From Sorex araneus (Eukaryota > Chordata > Mammalia > Eulipotyphla > Soricidae), in contig NC_073306.1 in the NCBI RefSeq assembly GCF_027595985.1, positions 151,584,919-151,648,918 on the forward strand: 64,000 nucleotides of DNA, read 5' to 3'. The position numbers and the translations under genes were made by a program. Each line of letters opens with the position of its first letter. Positions within the stretch are counted from its first letter, which is position 1. The notes under the pieces are model-generated. The model ran no database searches and was not told the origin of the DNA. It worked only from the letters and a program-made list of their open reading frames with translations. This document shows, one piece after another, positions 51,508-63,190 of the stretch.

Positions 51508-51562
51508 TTCACTCATTCATTCATTCATTCATTCATTCATTCATTCACTTATTTATTTATTT
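51508..51562. repeat. (ATTC)n then (ATTT)n microsatellite
   Basis: About nine ATTC units passing into TTAT/TTTA units. Confidence 0.95.
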
Positions 51563-52334
51563 AGATGAAGTCATGGAAAGGGGGGGAGTGAATTTCAGGA
51601 AACCATAAGGCTAAGGTGGTCTCTGAAAGGAGCGATTCTGCCCTGCCCCAGCTCTTTGTTGTCGAATTATAAGACTTGGCCTAGACGAATACCATGCCGA
51701 GGTTTCACCTTAACACTGACACAGCCCAACCGCAAGGGCTGGGTTTCCTCAGGAGGTGTCTCAGCCCGGGCCAAGTCGCTGGTCATTCTCTGGAGACCCG
51801 AAGAAGGCAAACACCTTTCTCTTTGACGATGCCCCAGACGCCTGCGTGGGCAGACACTCCCCACCCAGGGCAACCGGGGAAAGGCCACAGAAACAGCTCT
51901 ACAGCAGCATTGCAGAAGCAAGGGGACGTTCCACTCTGGAGTCCCCCCATCCCAGCTCGGGGTGCGAAAAAAATCTTTACGGTGTTCTCCGGAAGCTGCC
52001 ACACTGTCTATGCCTCAGGTAACTCTCCCCTTCATGGCCGCTCCCCTGCTGGGGGTCTCCAGCATCCCAGCTTGGAGGGGGTGTCATTCCCTTCCCTTAT
52101 TTTCCCGAGTTTATTCTCTTTCCTGGCTCTGATTGATTTCACTGTCTTCGCCAGACATCCTTTGCCTTTCTCTTCCTTCTCTGCTTCTGTCTTGGGGCTC
52201 TACCTGCTGGCCCTCAAGGTCTGCTCTGGACTCTGTTCTCTGGGTCACTCTGGTGGGGCTCGGGGATCATAGCAACATTCTCATTCCATTCAGAAAACAT
52301 GTCTTCCATGTCTACTGTTTAAGTCTCCCAGCAC
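51563..52334. other. Single-copy stretch
   Basis: No gene recognised. A 192-codon frame (51694-52272) has no domain I recognise. Confidence 0.4.
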
Positions 52335-52522
52335 TCGGGCTGGAGAAATAGCACAGCAGGACAGCGGGAAGGGGACTTGCCTTGTATGCAGCCAACCCAG
52401 GTTCAATCCCTGGCATCCCATATGGTCCCGGGACCTTCATTGGGCGTAATTCCTGAGTGCAGATCCAGGAGAAAGCCCTGAGCATCACCAGGTGGGACCC
52501 AAAATATACAAATAAATACATT
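52335..52522 (+). mobile_element. SINE-A, sense
   Basis: 'cgggctggagaaatagcaca', 'aacccaggttcaatccctgg', 'cgtaattcctgagtgcagat', (AAAT)-like tail. Confidence 0.9.
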
Positions 52523-52534
52523 TCTCAGCTCCAT

Positions 52535-52770
52535 CATAACAAAACACCAAGCAGGGGCTATAACGAGAGAAATTCGTTTCTTTTGCACCATTCTGGAGGC
52601 CAGCAGAGCTGAGCCACACAGTAGCTCTGCTCTGTCCCCAGGACCTGGGGGAATCCTCCTCAGCTCCCCGCAGCTTCTGGAGCCTCCAGGCCTGTCGGGG
52701 ATTCTCATGGGTCACTCCAGCCTCGTGGCCTGCCACGACATGCGTCACTGTGTTGAGGGCCCCCCAGAGC
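52535..52770. mobile_element. Possible ancient mammalian repeat
   Basis: 'ccattctggaggccagcaga', 'cccgcagcttctggagcctc' and 'catgggtcactccagcctcg' follow an old repeat pattern seen in many mammals. The family name is not certain. Confidence 0.45.
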
Positions 52771-53442
52771 CGTAAGGATCTCATTCCAAGAGCCTGGCTT
52801 CATTATCTCTGCGGAGAACCTACCCCCAGAGAAGTTGCACCCAGTTTCACGTGGTGGGCAGGTTGTAGATGGACACCAGTGACCCCCCCACACACACACT
52901 GGCCATGGGCCCAGAGAGCAGCAGGAGGCCTCGCAGGCAGCTCCCAGCCTCAGTGGCTCGGCCTTACAGAGCCACAGGAGCGAAGGCAGGGCCTGGCGGG
53001 GGGCTCTCAGCACACCATGGAGCTTCCCCCTTGGAGGACGCAACTGAACGAGAGGCTTGCAGATGACTCATGTCTGTCACAGAGGCCCGGAAACTTATGC
53101 TCAAGACCTGGGTGGTAACTACAGACACTCAGTGCCTGAACAGGAGGGTTTGAACTCTAAGTCCATTCAGGTGTGGAATTTTCCAATTGACACATGTGGT
53201 AAGCATGTAACAACTATTATAGAAAAAATGTAGAAAACTCTCAATTAAATGTCACAGGATTGACTTTTGACCCTTCAGGGGTCACTTATTTTGTCAGAGA
53301 ATTATTTCTGTTATCTCTTCTCTATAAACTATTTTTTTTAATTTAGCAAAAAAGAAGCTAAAGTAATGCTTTATACAATTTAGAGTGAAATATAAATGTT
53401 TTCTGTTTAAAACTTAATATCTCCAGATAATAAAACTGTATG
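52771..53442. other. Single-copy DNA; AT-rich patch 53160-53430
   Basis: The patch is AT-rich without repeat signature. It contains the palindrome tgacccttcaggggtca (53268-53284), two nuclear-receptor-like half sites in everted arrangement, and an E-box-like cacatgtg near 53192. Possible regulatory DNA. Confidence 0.35.
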
Positions 53443-53444
53443 CC

Positions 53445-53610
53445 AGTCCGGAGCGATAGAGTGGGTAGGGTGTTTGCCTTGCACGCAGCCAACCTGTGTT
53501 AAATCCCCAGCATCCCTATGGTCTCCCAAGCCCCACCAGGAGTAGTTCCTGAGTGCAGAGCCAGGCGTAACCCCTGAGCATCGCTGGGTGTGACACCCCC
53601 CCAGAAAAAG
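53445..53610 (+). mobile_element. SINE-A, sense, with TSD
   Basis: 'ccggagcgatagagtgggta', 'gagtagttcctgagtgcaga', 'cgtaacccctgagcatcgct'. TSD aaaactgtatgcca (53431-53444) and aaaattgtatgcca (53611-53624). Confidence 0.94.
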
Positions 53611-53667
53611 CAAAATTGTATGCCAATTGCTTCCTCCACCCCTAAAAAAATTAAAATAAAATAAGTG

Positions 53668-53821
53668 TAGAGATTAGAACAACAGCATAGCAGGTGCCCA
53701 TTTGTCTTGCACGTTCAATCCTCAGCAACTGACATGTTCCCCGAGTCCACCAGGAGTGACCCTTGAGCAAGAGTCAGGAGTAAGCCCCGAGCATGGCTGG
53801 GTGAGTCCCCCAAACAAACAG
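53668..53821 (+). mobile_element. SINE-A, sense, diverged
   Basis: 'agaacaacagcatagcaggt', 'accaggagtgacccttgagc', 'gtcaggagtaagccccgagc'. Confidence 0.82.
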
Positions 53822-53835
53822 AATACCCCTGCAAG

Positions 53836-54000
53836 GCGACTGGAGAGATAGCACAGGGCTAAGGGCTTTGCACACAGTGCGCTCCGATTTGACCCCTGGT
53901 TCCAGATAGAGTCTCCTCAACACTGCCAGGAGTGACCCCGACTGCTAAGTCGGAAGTGACCCAGGATCACCTCCAGGTGTAGCCCTAAGTGACCCAGCCT
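53836..54000 (+). mobile_element. SINE-A, sense, diverged
   Basis: 'ggcgactggagagatagcac', 'gccaggagtgaccccgactg', 'ggatcacctccaggtgtagc'. Third SINE in a same-orientation cluster. Confidence 0.75.
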
Positions 54001-54573
54001 GAGCTCAGCCCGGGAAGCCGCAAGGTCAATAACTAAGAACAATGAAGGGAACATACTTCTCTCCCTGCTGGTTTATAATAGCACTGTCCCTGCTGACTTG
54101 ATTACAGGAATGTAGCATGAGGACAGGGAGTCCACAAACTGTGTGTTCATTGGCTGCACTCTCGAGATTTCTGGTCCACACCAGCTAGTTAAGTTTAGGG
54201 AAGTCCAAAGTTCCACATAGGTTTCTGCGTCTAGGGGATCAGCACCCAGAACCCCACGTAATTCAAGGGTCAGGTGGGGAGCCCCCCGGGGGAGCAGGGA
54301 CCGGGCAGCGTGCCCTTTCTGGAACCGCAGCAGGAAGGAAGCAGGTGAGTTGGGCCTTTCAAAAGGTGCTTACTGAGCAACGGACTACCCAGCCTCCTGG
54401 AAGCTGAATGAAGTTTCAATTGTCCCAAGTCACTGACATGAAACAATAGCATGTTCTGGAACATTTGTAAGAGAGGTGTCTGTTATATCCCCACAGGAGC
54501 TCCCAAGGAACCAGAACTTCTCCGTGCCTCCCCTTCCTTCCTGAGAGCAAAGGAGGTATTTGGAGGAGATGGA
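54001..54573. other. Single-copy stretch
   Basis: No feature recognised apart from the start of the open frame described with the next repeat. Confidence 0.4.
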
Positions 54574-54722
54574 GAGAAGGCTTTCAGAGAAGACTCTCCA
54601 GAGAAGTCTCTCAGAGAAGACTCCGGAGACAAAGCTCTCAGAGAAGGCTCTCCAAAGAAGGCTCTCCAGAGGAAGCTCTCAGAGAAGGCTCTCAGAGAAG
54701 ACTCTTGGGAGAAGACTCTCCT
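54574..54722. repeat. 27-bp minisatellite, 5.5 units, frame-preserving
   Basis: Units at 54574, 54601, 54628, 54655, 54682 and a partial at 54709, each like 'gagaaggctctcagagaaga' plus ctctcca. Because 27 is divisible by 3, a sense frame (54451-54726) repeats a charged nonapeptide (EKALREDSP-like) and stays open. I regard it as a minisatellite. Coding status is unsupported. Confidence 0.9.
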
Positions 54723-56239
54723 TTAAAGCAGTCTCACCAATAGGACTATGACCCGAGGGTGCATGACTGAGTAGGCAGGGGGCTAGGGAGAAGGGACCTT
54801 AGAATAATAGTAGAGGGATCCCGAACCTCTGCTGGTGGACATGATATAGCAGCACAGGAAGAATAAAATAATAATACTCGGATCATTATTAAACCAAAAT
54901 ATTAAAAACTTTAAATAATTTTTTTTAATTTGTAAAATTAAGGAGGACCGTGGTAGAGGGTCTTGGTGGCAGTGAATATGTGCAAGTTTGTGCGTGAAGA
55001 CCATAAATGCTAACACTATCAGAATCATATTACTTAAACTGCAATAGAAATGAAAAGTAAACCACAGTCACACCGGAATGAAGAAGACTGAAGCACTCCT
55101 CCTCCTCTCCTGCTTGGAAGAGAAAAAGCAGAATTCCTCATTCCAAATGGTGCGCCAGGGTGAGAGCGGGAACCAAGGAGATATGCGGGGGGGGGGGGGC
55201 AAGCATGCATTTGACTTGGCACCGAGGGTCTTTGAGCTCCTGGAGGTCAGGCACAGAGGTGTGGCCAGGACTCCATGGCACAAGACACTGTGTGATAGGA
55301 CCTCCCGAGCTCGGGGCTTGGGTAGGGGCGTGGGGCACCAGCATGGAGCACCCGCTCTCCTGGAGCCGGCCAGCACGTCCAAGGAGCAGTTAGGGAGGCA
55401 AAGGACCCAACTCCGGACACTGGCGGGTGGAGCTTTCTCTGGGCCAAAGGTGCACCAGGGAAAGTAGCCAGAGAGAAGAATTCTGGGGAAAACCTGCCCA
55501 CGGGGGTCTGCCTGCTGGACCAGGGTGAAAGCCTTGGGCAGGAAGTGGAGAGGAGGAAGCCAGGCAAAGAACATACGTGACTCCTGCTTCAGGATGTCCC
55601 AGGTGGCGGAAGGGGAGGGAAGGAGGGGGAGAATCCGGGCTATTTGGGGGCTTTTCGGCTCTGATGCTGTGGGAGGAAGAAGCTAACGCCAAAGCCTTTC
55701 CATAAATGGAGAGAAAATTCAGTTCAGCGACACAGGACTCTTGGATCCCTCTTCTCCAGGGACTGGAAGCAAACCTGGAGGCTAGGTCATGGCAGCGAAA
55801 TAATTCAGACTTCAAGGAATTGCAAAACACTGACTCGGGCAGCCGCCTTCCTGGAGGCCAGCCAGGGCGGGTCCCACAGCCAGGGCAACGCTCTATGCTT
55901 GCAGGGGTGGCGGGGCGGGGGGATGCCTCAAGTGCAGAGAGCCAAGCCAGGGCCCTAACGGCCATGTGTTGAGAGAGAATCGTGCCAAGGCCCCAGTGCC
56001 CATGTCAACACAGCAGGGCTTCCTGCACAGGGCAGGAAGATGGTGCGGGCCTTTGCCCCGGTTTAGCTGAGTGCCGAGGGGCCTCGCCATCAGGACTAGC
56101 CGCACGAAACCAAAAACCCTCTCGTGGTTTCTAGGTGAAAACAAAAGTGGAGGGTATTGGCTGGTTGTTTGCAAAATCCTTTGTTCAGGAGAAAGGGACT
56201 CTAGACTAGACCTTGGGGGTATTTTTTTTTAAAGGTTAC
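54723..56239. other. Single-copy DNA, GC-rich centre
   Basis: Includes a G-run (55185-55199). Frames up to 191 codons overlap on both strands and lack domains. Confidence 0.4.
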
Positions 56240-56468
56240 TTCAGTGTTTTTTCTTTTTGAGGGGGGCATCCCACACAGTCCTCAGGGGGCCTGGGGCCAC
56301 TCTCTGTGGTATTCGGCCAATGGGGATGAAGGGTTCAGTGGTACCAGGATCCACCAAGGCTCTCTCTGATGGCGCTTAGGGGCCGCCGTGATTGGAGAAC
56401 TCAGAACTCAGGGGCTTGGTCAGGAAAGACAAGGCGCTTCTCACCCCTGAGCTACTTCCCTGGCCGTG
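56240..56468 (-). mobile_element. Old SINE relic, antisense
   Basis: T-rich start, 'cacacagtcctcagggggcc' and the far end 'ccctgagctacttccctggcc' recall a tRNA-derived element in antisense. Confidence 0.45.
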
Positions 56469-57388
56469 GGTTTGTTTCAGTTACAGGGTTGTGGGGGAGA
56501 GTAAGTTTCCTCCCAGATCCCTGGGAACTGGAGATGCAGCGCCCTCTGCAGGGCCACCTGGGGAGCACCAGGGTGGTCTGGGAAGCAAAGGAGGAGGGAA
56601 GAAACTCAGGCTTTCCTTTCAGAGGGCAAGCGGACTTGGGGATGGTGAGCTGGAAGAGTTGGAGCAGGCGCTGGGCATAGGCTGGGCCAAGGAGTCTGGT
56701 GTCTGTCTCTGGGGGTGATTCACGCAGGTGGATGGGCACCCAGGGGGTGACCACGTACAAAGGGGGTAGCTGGAAGTTGCTCCCCTGCTGGCTGGTCTGC
56801 ATAGGACAGACCTGGGGACAGGCGGGACATTCACTCTCTCTAGACACTAGCTAGGGAGTGAGGGACGGGGGTGGATGGGCGGGAAGCCCCTCCAGTGTCA
56901 ACCAACTCAGGATGGCAAGTCGCCCCGTCTAGGGGATGAAAAGTCACGAGTAGGATAATGACCGTGGGCTGCACTCAGACTGTGGCACCTGCACTGTTCT
57001 GGAAGGTCACACAGGAAGCCCCCGAATGGGACAGGGGGAGCTCCTGTGTGTGAGCCACCAGCAGAGGGGGACGCTGAAGTCCTTGGTGCATGTTGCCATA
57101 ATTGTCGTGTGTTGTTCTGGGTTTGCACTGAAAGGGGACAGGACTCTGTCACTTGAGTGTCAATGCGAAGCTCCCAGGAGCCCAGCTCTGGTCACACAGG
57201 TGAGCTCTAGGGGGGCCCAGTTAAATTGAACTGGGGTGTAATTAGGGATGGCTGTAGTTGTGGACCTTGTCTTCCCAAGGCTGGGGCCACGCAGGGGATG
57301 ATGCAGCCTGTAGGACAAGCAAAGCCCCAGGGAGTGTTCCCAAGAGCTCTTCCATGCACGTCAGGTTTTCTGTCAAGATACTGGGGAG
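56469..57388. other. Single-copy stretch
   Basis: No gene recognised. Confidence 0.4.
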
Positions 57389-57563
57389 GGTCTGGAGCCA
57401 TAGCACAGCGGGTAGGGCGTTTGCCTTGCACACGGCAGACCCAGGTTTGAATCCCAGCATCCCATATGGTCCCCTGAGCACCGTCAGGAGTAATTCCTGA
57501 GTGCATGGCCAGGAGTAACCCCTGTGCATCGCTGGGTGTGACCCAAAAACAAACAAAAAAAGA
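57389..57563 (+). mobile_element. SINE-A, sense, perfect 14-bp TSD
   Basis: 'ctggagccatagcacagcgg', 'gacccaggtttgaatcccag', 'gagtaattcctgagtgcatg', 'gctgggtgtgacccaaaaac', A-rich tail. TSD aagatactggggag at 57375-57388 and 57564-57577. Confidence 0.96.
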
Positions 57564-57609
57564 AAGATACTGGGGAGTGGGTCATAGGTGAGATCCAAAA
57601 TAGGGTGAG

Positions 57610-57775
57610 TGGTGCTGGAGCAGTAGTACAGCAGGTAGGGCGCTTACCTCCCACACAACCGATCTGAGTTCTCTCCCCGCACTCCAGATGGCCCCCCAAC
57701 CCCTGCCGAGAGAGATCTCTGAGCACAGAGTCAGGAGTAAACTCTGAGCACATGGCGCGCCCCCCAAAACAAAAG
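57610..57775 (+). mobile_element. SINE-A, sense, older
   Basis: 'gtgctggagcagtagtacag', 'gatctgagttctctccccgc', 'gtcaggagtaaactctgagc'. Confidence 0.85.
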
Positions 57776-58249
57776 CCCTTCGAAAAACTGGGTGAAGAGG
57801 AAGCCAACCTCAAATCCAGCCAGGGAGCCAGGGCTCAGGGCTCGCGCTGGATTTGGATGCATAAAGTAAGGGGATGTGTGCAGACAACAGGCTCCACTAT
57901 CTGCAGGGGGAGGGGCAGAGGTCTCTGCACGGACAGCAGTATCGAGAAGGGTGGGCAGACGGCAGGGACAGTGGCCCCAGAGCCCGTTTGAGTTCTCTCG
58001 CAGGCCAACGTTAGCTCTCAAGCCCGCTGGCCCCATTCCCTCTTCTCCCCTGACTGCGTGTCTACGCACTTCACTTCAAAGATGTGATTACACAGGGTTG
58101 TTTGTTCACTGTAATGGTTTGTTTTTATAACTTGTCCCTAACAATTACTAAGCCGAACACTTACAAAACACTTGTGAAACAGGGAAGAGGACCCTGTATA
58201 AATACAAATCACCACGTGCACTGGAGGGACTAGAATGAAAAAGACAGCT
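57776..58249. other. Single-copy stretch
   Basis: No feature recognised. Confidence 0.4.
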
Positions 58250-58660
58250 GGGGTCAGTAAATTGTGGGGCAACGGAAGCCATCGTTTGCGGCTGACATTA
58301 TTTGGAACAGATACTTTGCAAGGTGAGCCTGGCAGTTCCTCAAAAGGCAAAGTGTCGAGTTATCATACGACCCAGCCTCGACACTCCTAGGGATATATAA
58401 TTAAATCATGCCCCCGCGAGAGCATGTACTTGTTTATAGCAGCATTAACCGTCCCAGCCGAAAATGGAGCAACAGTGAAATGCCCATCAACTGGTGAAAA
58501 GAAGGGAAATGTCTTTTACCTAGGTAGTGACTCAGCATTAGAAAACAACAACAAAGTAATTGATATATGCCATAATATGTATTATGATGGATTGGAGATG
58601 GCCGCGTGTTCCAGAAAATCCAGAATATTTACGTGGGCAGAAGTTATCTGGGTGTGACTG
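58250..58660 (+). mobile_element. Ancient L1 fragment (ORF2 C-terminal region)
   Basis: 'ggcagttcctcaaaaggcaa', 'tatcatacgacccagc', 'ctagggatatataat', 'gtttatagcagcattaac' and 'gcccatcaactggtgaaaag' follow the order of the L1 ORF2 end, with heavy divergence. Confidence 0.7.
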
Positions 58661-59091
58661 CCAGGGCTCCTGGAAGTAAAGGGAGGTGGGGTGAGTTTGC
58701 CCATCCTGACTGAGAAGGCCTGGAGTTTTCAGCCACAGAACTCCATGTACCTGAATACTTGATTTTTTTTTTTTTGGCAGATTAGGTTCCCTGGGGAGCT
58801 CAGTCCTGAGATGGCGGGGTGCAGCCAAAAGCTGGTGGAGGCTTTGGTATGTGGGAGTAGCTGCCGGGGTTTTGACAGGGCAAGATTGGCCTTCCCTCCT
58901 TCCGAGACTGCCCAGGAAGGCAGCTATGCGCACCACATACACCAACACCCATCAAGATTGCCCAGGACGTCTCAGTGGGACTGGGACTCTGAGAAATGTT
59001 TGCAGCTAGTTGATATCTTTTGAGATTTATTTATTTGTTTGTTTTTAATCGTTTATTTATTTATTTGTTTGTTTGTTTATTTATTTACTTA
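58661..59091. other. Single-copy stretch ending in (TTTA/TTTG)n
   Basis: AT-rich tetranucleotide tract at about 59024-59092, forming the tail side of the next SINE. Confidence 0.6.
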
Positions 59092-59253
59092 TTTTCCTTT
59101 TTGGGTCTCATTCAATGATGCTCAGGGGTTACTCCTGGCTCTGCACTCAGGAATTGCTCCTGGCGGTGCTTGGGGGACCAAATGGGATGCCAGGGATTGA
59201 ACTCAGGTCTGCTGCATGCAAGGCAGATGCTCTACCCACAATATGATCGCTCA
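59092..59253 (-). mobile_element. SINE-A, antisense
   Basis: 'gggtctcattcaatgatgct', 'ggcggtgcttgggggaccaa', 'gattgaactcaggtctgctg', degenerate head end. Flanks gagatttattta (near 59022) and aagatttattta (near 59257) suggest a TSD. Confidence 0.92.
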
Positions 59254-59379
59254 TAAAGATTTATTTATGAGTCTCTAGGATAGGGTCAATAGATGAACTT
59301 AGATGGTGGCAATGGTGGGATGTGGTCTAAATAACACACCGTTTTCCTATGTGTAAGCTATAATACATATAATACACAA

Positions 59380-59628
59380 GGGCTGGAGTGATAGTACAGC
59401 GGTAGGGCATTTTTGTCTTGCACGTGGTCAACCCAGGTTCGATTCCTCCACCCCTCTCGGAGAGCCTGAGAGTATCTCGCTCACATAGCAGAGCCTGGCA
59501 AGCTACCTGTTGCGTATTCAATATGCCAAAAACAGTAACAACAAGTCTCAAAAAAAATGGAGACGTTACTGGTGCCCGCTCGAGCAAATCGATGAACAAT
59601 GGAACAATAGTGCTACAATGCTATTAGA
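59380..59628 (+). mobile_element. SINE-R, full length, with TSD
   Basis: Head tgatagtacagcggtagggc and acccaggttcgattcc. The body has a short internal loss (gagcctgagagtatctcg). The RTE tail is 'tggagacgttactggtgccc', 'tcgagcaaatcgatgaacaa', then agtgctacaatgctat. TSD ataatacaca at 59369-59378 and 59629-59638. Confidence 0.95.
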
Positions 59629-59799
59629 TAATACACATACCATTATTAAAACCTCCAAAGAAAGCGTCTACCCACAAATAGACTCCCTATCTAATCCATC
59701 TGGCATTAGGCAATAACAAATCAGGTTTGCCAAATATGGGCATTTATGTATGTGAAATCATAAACCTTTTGTGACATCTTGTACTTATTGCAATTATTT

Positions 59800-59905
59800 C
59801 AATGCGGAAGGTGACGGTGGCAGTGGGATTGGCGTTGGAGTACTGGATGACTATAGCAAATCATTATGAACAACTTTGTAAACCACGGTGTTTAAATAAA
59901 GTGGG
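59800..59905 (+). mobile_element. L1 3' end fragment, sense
   Basis: 'gcgttggagtactggatgac', 'caactttgtaaaccacggtg' and 'tttaaataaag' match shrew L1 3' ends. Confidence 0.7.
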
Positions 59906-59929
59906 GGACTGGGGGAAGCTATTATTTAA

Positions 59930-60610
59930 AAAGAAAAACAACCCTGAAAAAAATGTGTCCGTGCTAAATCCTCAACAAGAATGTCTGTCGCAGCTCATTT
60001 ATAAATGCCAGAATATGAAAGCAACCCAAGAAGTCATTTAATGGGCAAGTAGAGAAATAGATGGTGGTACATCCAGACAATTAAATAATTGTTTGATGCT
60101 CAGGAGAACTGAATGAACAAGCCATGAAGAGAAATGGAGGATTCAATACATGTTTTTAAGACAAAAATGCAAAGTTAAAAAGGCCACACACAGGGTCTAA
60201 TTTCAACTCTAAAGCACTAAAGCAACTAATAGGAAAGTAACAACTGGAAAAGACTTAAGTTGCAAAGATAGTAAAATGATGTGTAGTTGCAGGAGCAGGG
60301 AGGGTGTTGAGTACAGTTGAGTAAACAGAGCTCAGGGGTGTTGGGGGAGGGCAGTGAGCTATCCTGTGCCATGCTGTAATAGTGTCATATACCACTGCAT
60401 ATTTCTCCAAATGAACAGACTACACAACACCAAGAGAATTCCCTCATGTAAAGGAAGGACATGGGTGATGATGACAAAACAACATTGGATCATGATTGTG
60501 ACCATTGTACTACTGGGGGGGGGTTGTGAGTCAGGAGGCGTGTTGGTAGCGGGAAGACTGTGGGTTTATAGGGGGGGGGTATAGAGAAGGGTGGGCACGG
60601 GGATTCTCTA
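59930..60610 (+). mobile_element. Ancient L1M 3' region
   Basis: 'aacccaagaagtcatttaat', 'gatggtggtacatccagaca' and later 'gactacacaacaccaagaga', 'catgggtgatgatgac' follow the L1MA/L1MB-type end (ORF2 C-terminus and 3' UTR). Confidence 0.72.
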
Positions 60611-60978
60611 CACTTCCCAGTTTTAGTGTGAATCTAAAGCTGGTTTTTTTTAAAAAAAGGACCTCTTTAAAAATAACATAAAGGAAAAAGAATCAGTCTA
60701 TTCACACACGTGGACACTCAACACATATGAACCCACACTTTTGGAATCTCTGTAATGGCTTTCTTTTTATATAAACAGTGTTTCACGGGAGTATAGTGTT
60801 TTGGCCTATTTTTCTCCATTTTGCAATATGTTGTAAACATTTTTCTATGTCAATGATGTTTTTATATTTAAAAATATCTTCATGCAAATTCCATTATACA
60901 GATGAGCTGTAATTTATGTGACTACTACATTTTTAGGTATAATCTTAATTGACACTAATATAAAAATACAACCAATAC
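60611..60978. other. AT-rich stretch, possibly old LINE
   Basis: 'attccattatacagatgagc' with 'tgtaatttatgtgac' (60888-60922) resembles an old interspersed repeat common in mammals. Not assigned. Confidence 0.4.
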
Positions 60979-61157
60979 TGGTGCTGGAGAGGTGGTACAG
61001 CGGGGAAGGCACTGGCCTCCAATGGTACTTACCCAGGCTCAGTCCCTGGCACCCTGTGTGTTTCCCTGAACCCACCAGGAGTGAACCCTGAGAGCAGAGC
61101 CAAGAATAAGCCTTGAACGGCACTGTGTGTGGCCCCCAAACTAAAACCAAAGAAATA
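60979..61157 (+). mobile_element. SINE-A, sense, diverged
   Basis: 'gtgctggagaggtggtacag', 'cccaggctcagtccctggca', 'accaggagtgaaccctgaga', A-rich tail. Confidence 0.88.
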
Positions 61158-61853
61158 AAATACTGATTATTATGCTTATAGAATGAATTAGTTTTGAATC
61201 ATTATTATTATTTTGCAATTTAAAAGCAGTTGTTTATTAACCAGATCAGAAAAACACAACACTTTAGCTCATTATTTCTAACTGGTGGATTGATCTGTTT
61301 TTTCTTATTGCCAGTATCTCCACCTTCCCCTGAATTGGTCGTCTTTTCTTTGTTCCATCTTGTAGGGAAGATAATTTGGACCAGAGGAAGTAACTTTCCT
61401 CTTTGGAGCCTTTTCAGCAGTGTTAGGTCTTATGTATGAGATCTCCCATGCAGGTGATGTCACATTTATCAAAAGATTGGGAAATCAATGCAGTATATGT
61501 TGAGGCAATTTACTTATTGAGAATTTTTCCATGTCTACGTTTGTTTGTAAATTCATAAACTGATATCAGGTATAGGTTACCCCAAGCAATAGATGGACCC
61601 AGAATCCTCAGCAAGTTAACTGAAGCTTTGTTGAGCAAAGGTGCTATTGAGACCTGCTGAGGGTGGGGAAGCTGCAGTAACTTTCAGGGCTCAGGACTCA
61701 CACCAGAGATACCTCAGCTCTGAGGAGAAGTTGCAACCTGGGTTCTGCAGGGATGCAAGAGTCACTCTCTTGCCATCCATTCAGTTATCTGTTCTGTGCA
61801 CCAGCCTATTTTCCTTGTGGTGCTCTGGTTTTCTGATGAAGTAACACATTCTT
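61158..61853. other. Single-copy stretch
   Basis: AT-rich first half, no gene or repeat recognised. Confidence 0.4.
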
Positions 61854-62320
61854 TTTTAAAATTTATTTTTTTAAAAAAAATTTTATTGAATCACTGTGAG
61901 ATAGTTACAAGCTTTCATGTTTGGGTTACAATCACACAATGATCAAGCACCCATCCTTCCACCAGTGCACATTCCCCACCACCGATATCCTGGGTATACC
62001 CCCCTTTCCCACCCTCCCCCTGCCTCCATGGTAGACAATATTCCCCATACTGTCTCTCTACTTTTGGGCATTATGGCTTGCAACACAGACACTGAGAGGT
62101 CATCATGTTCATTATCTACTTTCGGCACACATCTCCCATCCCTACTGATTCTTCCAGCCATCATTTTCTTAGTGATCCCTTCTCTATTCCATCTATCTTC
62201 TTCCCTCCGCTCTTGAAGCAGGCTTCCAGCTATGGGGCAATCCTCCTGGCCCTTGTATCTACTGTCCTTGGGTGTCAGCCTCATGGGATGTTATTCTATA
62301 CTCCACAAATGAGTTCAGTC
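61854..62320 (-). mobile_element. L1 3' end, antisense
   Basis: T-run, 'attgaatcactgtgagatag', 'cacccatccttccaccagtg', 'cattccccaccaccgatatc', 'gggcattatggcttgcaaca', 'ggcacacatctcccatccct', ending at 'ctccacaaatgagttcagtc'. It retains a longer 3' UTR than most copies here. Confidence 0.92.
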
Positions 62321-62589
62321 TGAAGTAACACATTCTACCTGTAATACATCTGCATTCCTTGTGTTGTTCTGTATCCCTCGTGATCATGCTTAGATTATTC
62401 ATAGGTAAGCTTCCCCTTTGCCTTTCAAAGCTTATTTTGGGCAGACTTCTTTCTCAGGCTCTTAATCTTAAGCTCTGTGGAATGCCTTCACTTTTACTTA
62501 AGGCTTGCAGATATCTCCTTTTTCTCCTGCATGATCTCCATCATCCAAATGAGGAGAGTAGAAAAGATTTTCCGTGACAGTAAAATAGT

Positions 62590-62840
62590 AAATAATCTGT
62601 CGAGGGCTTAGGAAATGTCAGTGATTGAGCCCAGGGCTTCATAAATGTTGCCTGGAACAATGTATATTTACAGAAACTTAGGAAACAAGAGCTATAATTA
62701 CCCCATTTTTTACAGGTAAGCTAACAAGTCTGGGGATAATCAAATGATGTGTCCAAGTTCAACACCTAATAAATGGTAGAGGTAGCAAACTTTAGAACCC
62801 GAGCTTCTGAATTCTAAGCATACTAGATTCCAAGTCTGTT
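62590..62840 (+). mobile_element. MIR, sense
   Basis: 'accccattttttacaggtaa', 'aaatgatgtgtccaagttca', 'aataaatggtagaggtagca' and 'agaacccgagcttctgaatt' follow the MIR core and 3' part in order. Confidence 0.75.
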
Positions 62841-63006
62841 TTTACTCTTTTCATATCTACTGTCAAATAGCCTACAGAACATTCCTACCAATTTATGGTC
62901 CCCATAAAAAGTAGAGGCAAGTGCTTAGAACTCATTAACCTTGGTTTTCTGGTTCTTTGAATCTTTTTGCTTTTTCTAGGCAAAAAGACCTATTATTGCC
63001 ATTTTT

Positions 63007-63173
63007 TTTTGTTTTTTGGGTCACACCCGGCGATGCACAGGGGTTACTCCTGGCTTTACACTCAGGAATTACTCCCGGCGGTGCTCAGGGAACCATATGG
63101 GATGCTGGGAATCGAACCCGGGTCGGCCGCGTGCAAGGCAAACGCCCTACCCGCTGTGCTATTGCTCCAGCCC
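63007..63173 (-). mobile_element. SINE-A, antisense, youngest-looking copy
   Basis: Nearly consensus throughout ('gggtcacacccggcgatgca', 'gaatcgaacccgggtcggcc', 'ctattgctccagcccc'), with intact CpGs. TSD ctattattgccattttt is identical over 17 bp at 62990-63006 and 63174-63190. Confidence 0.97.
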
Positions 63174-63190
63174 CTATTATTGCCATTTTT

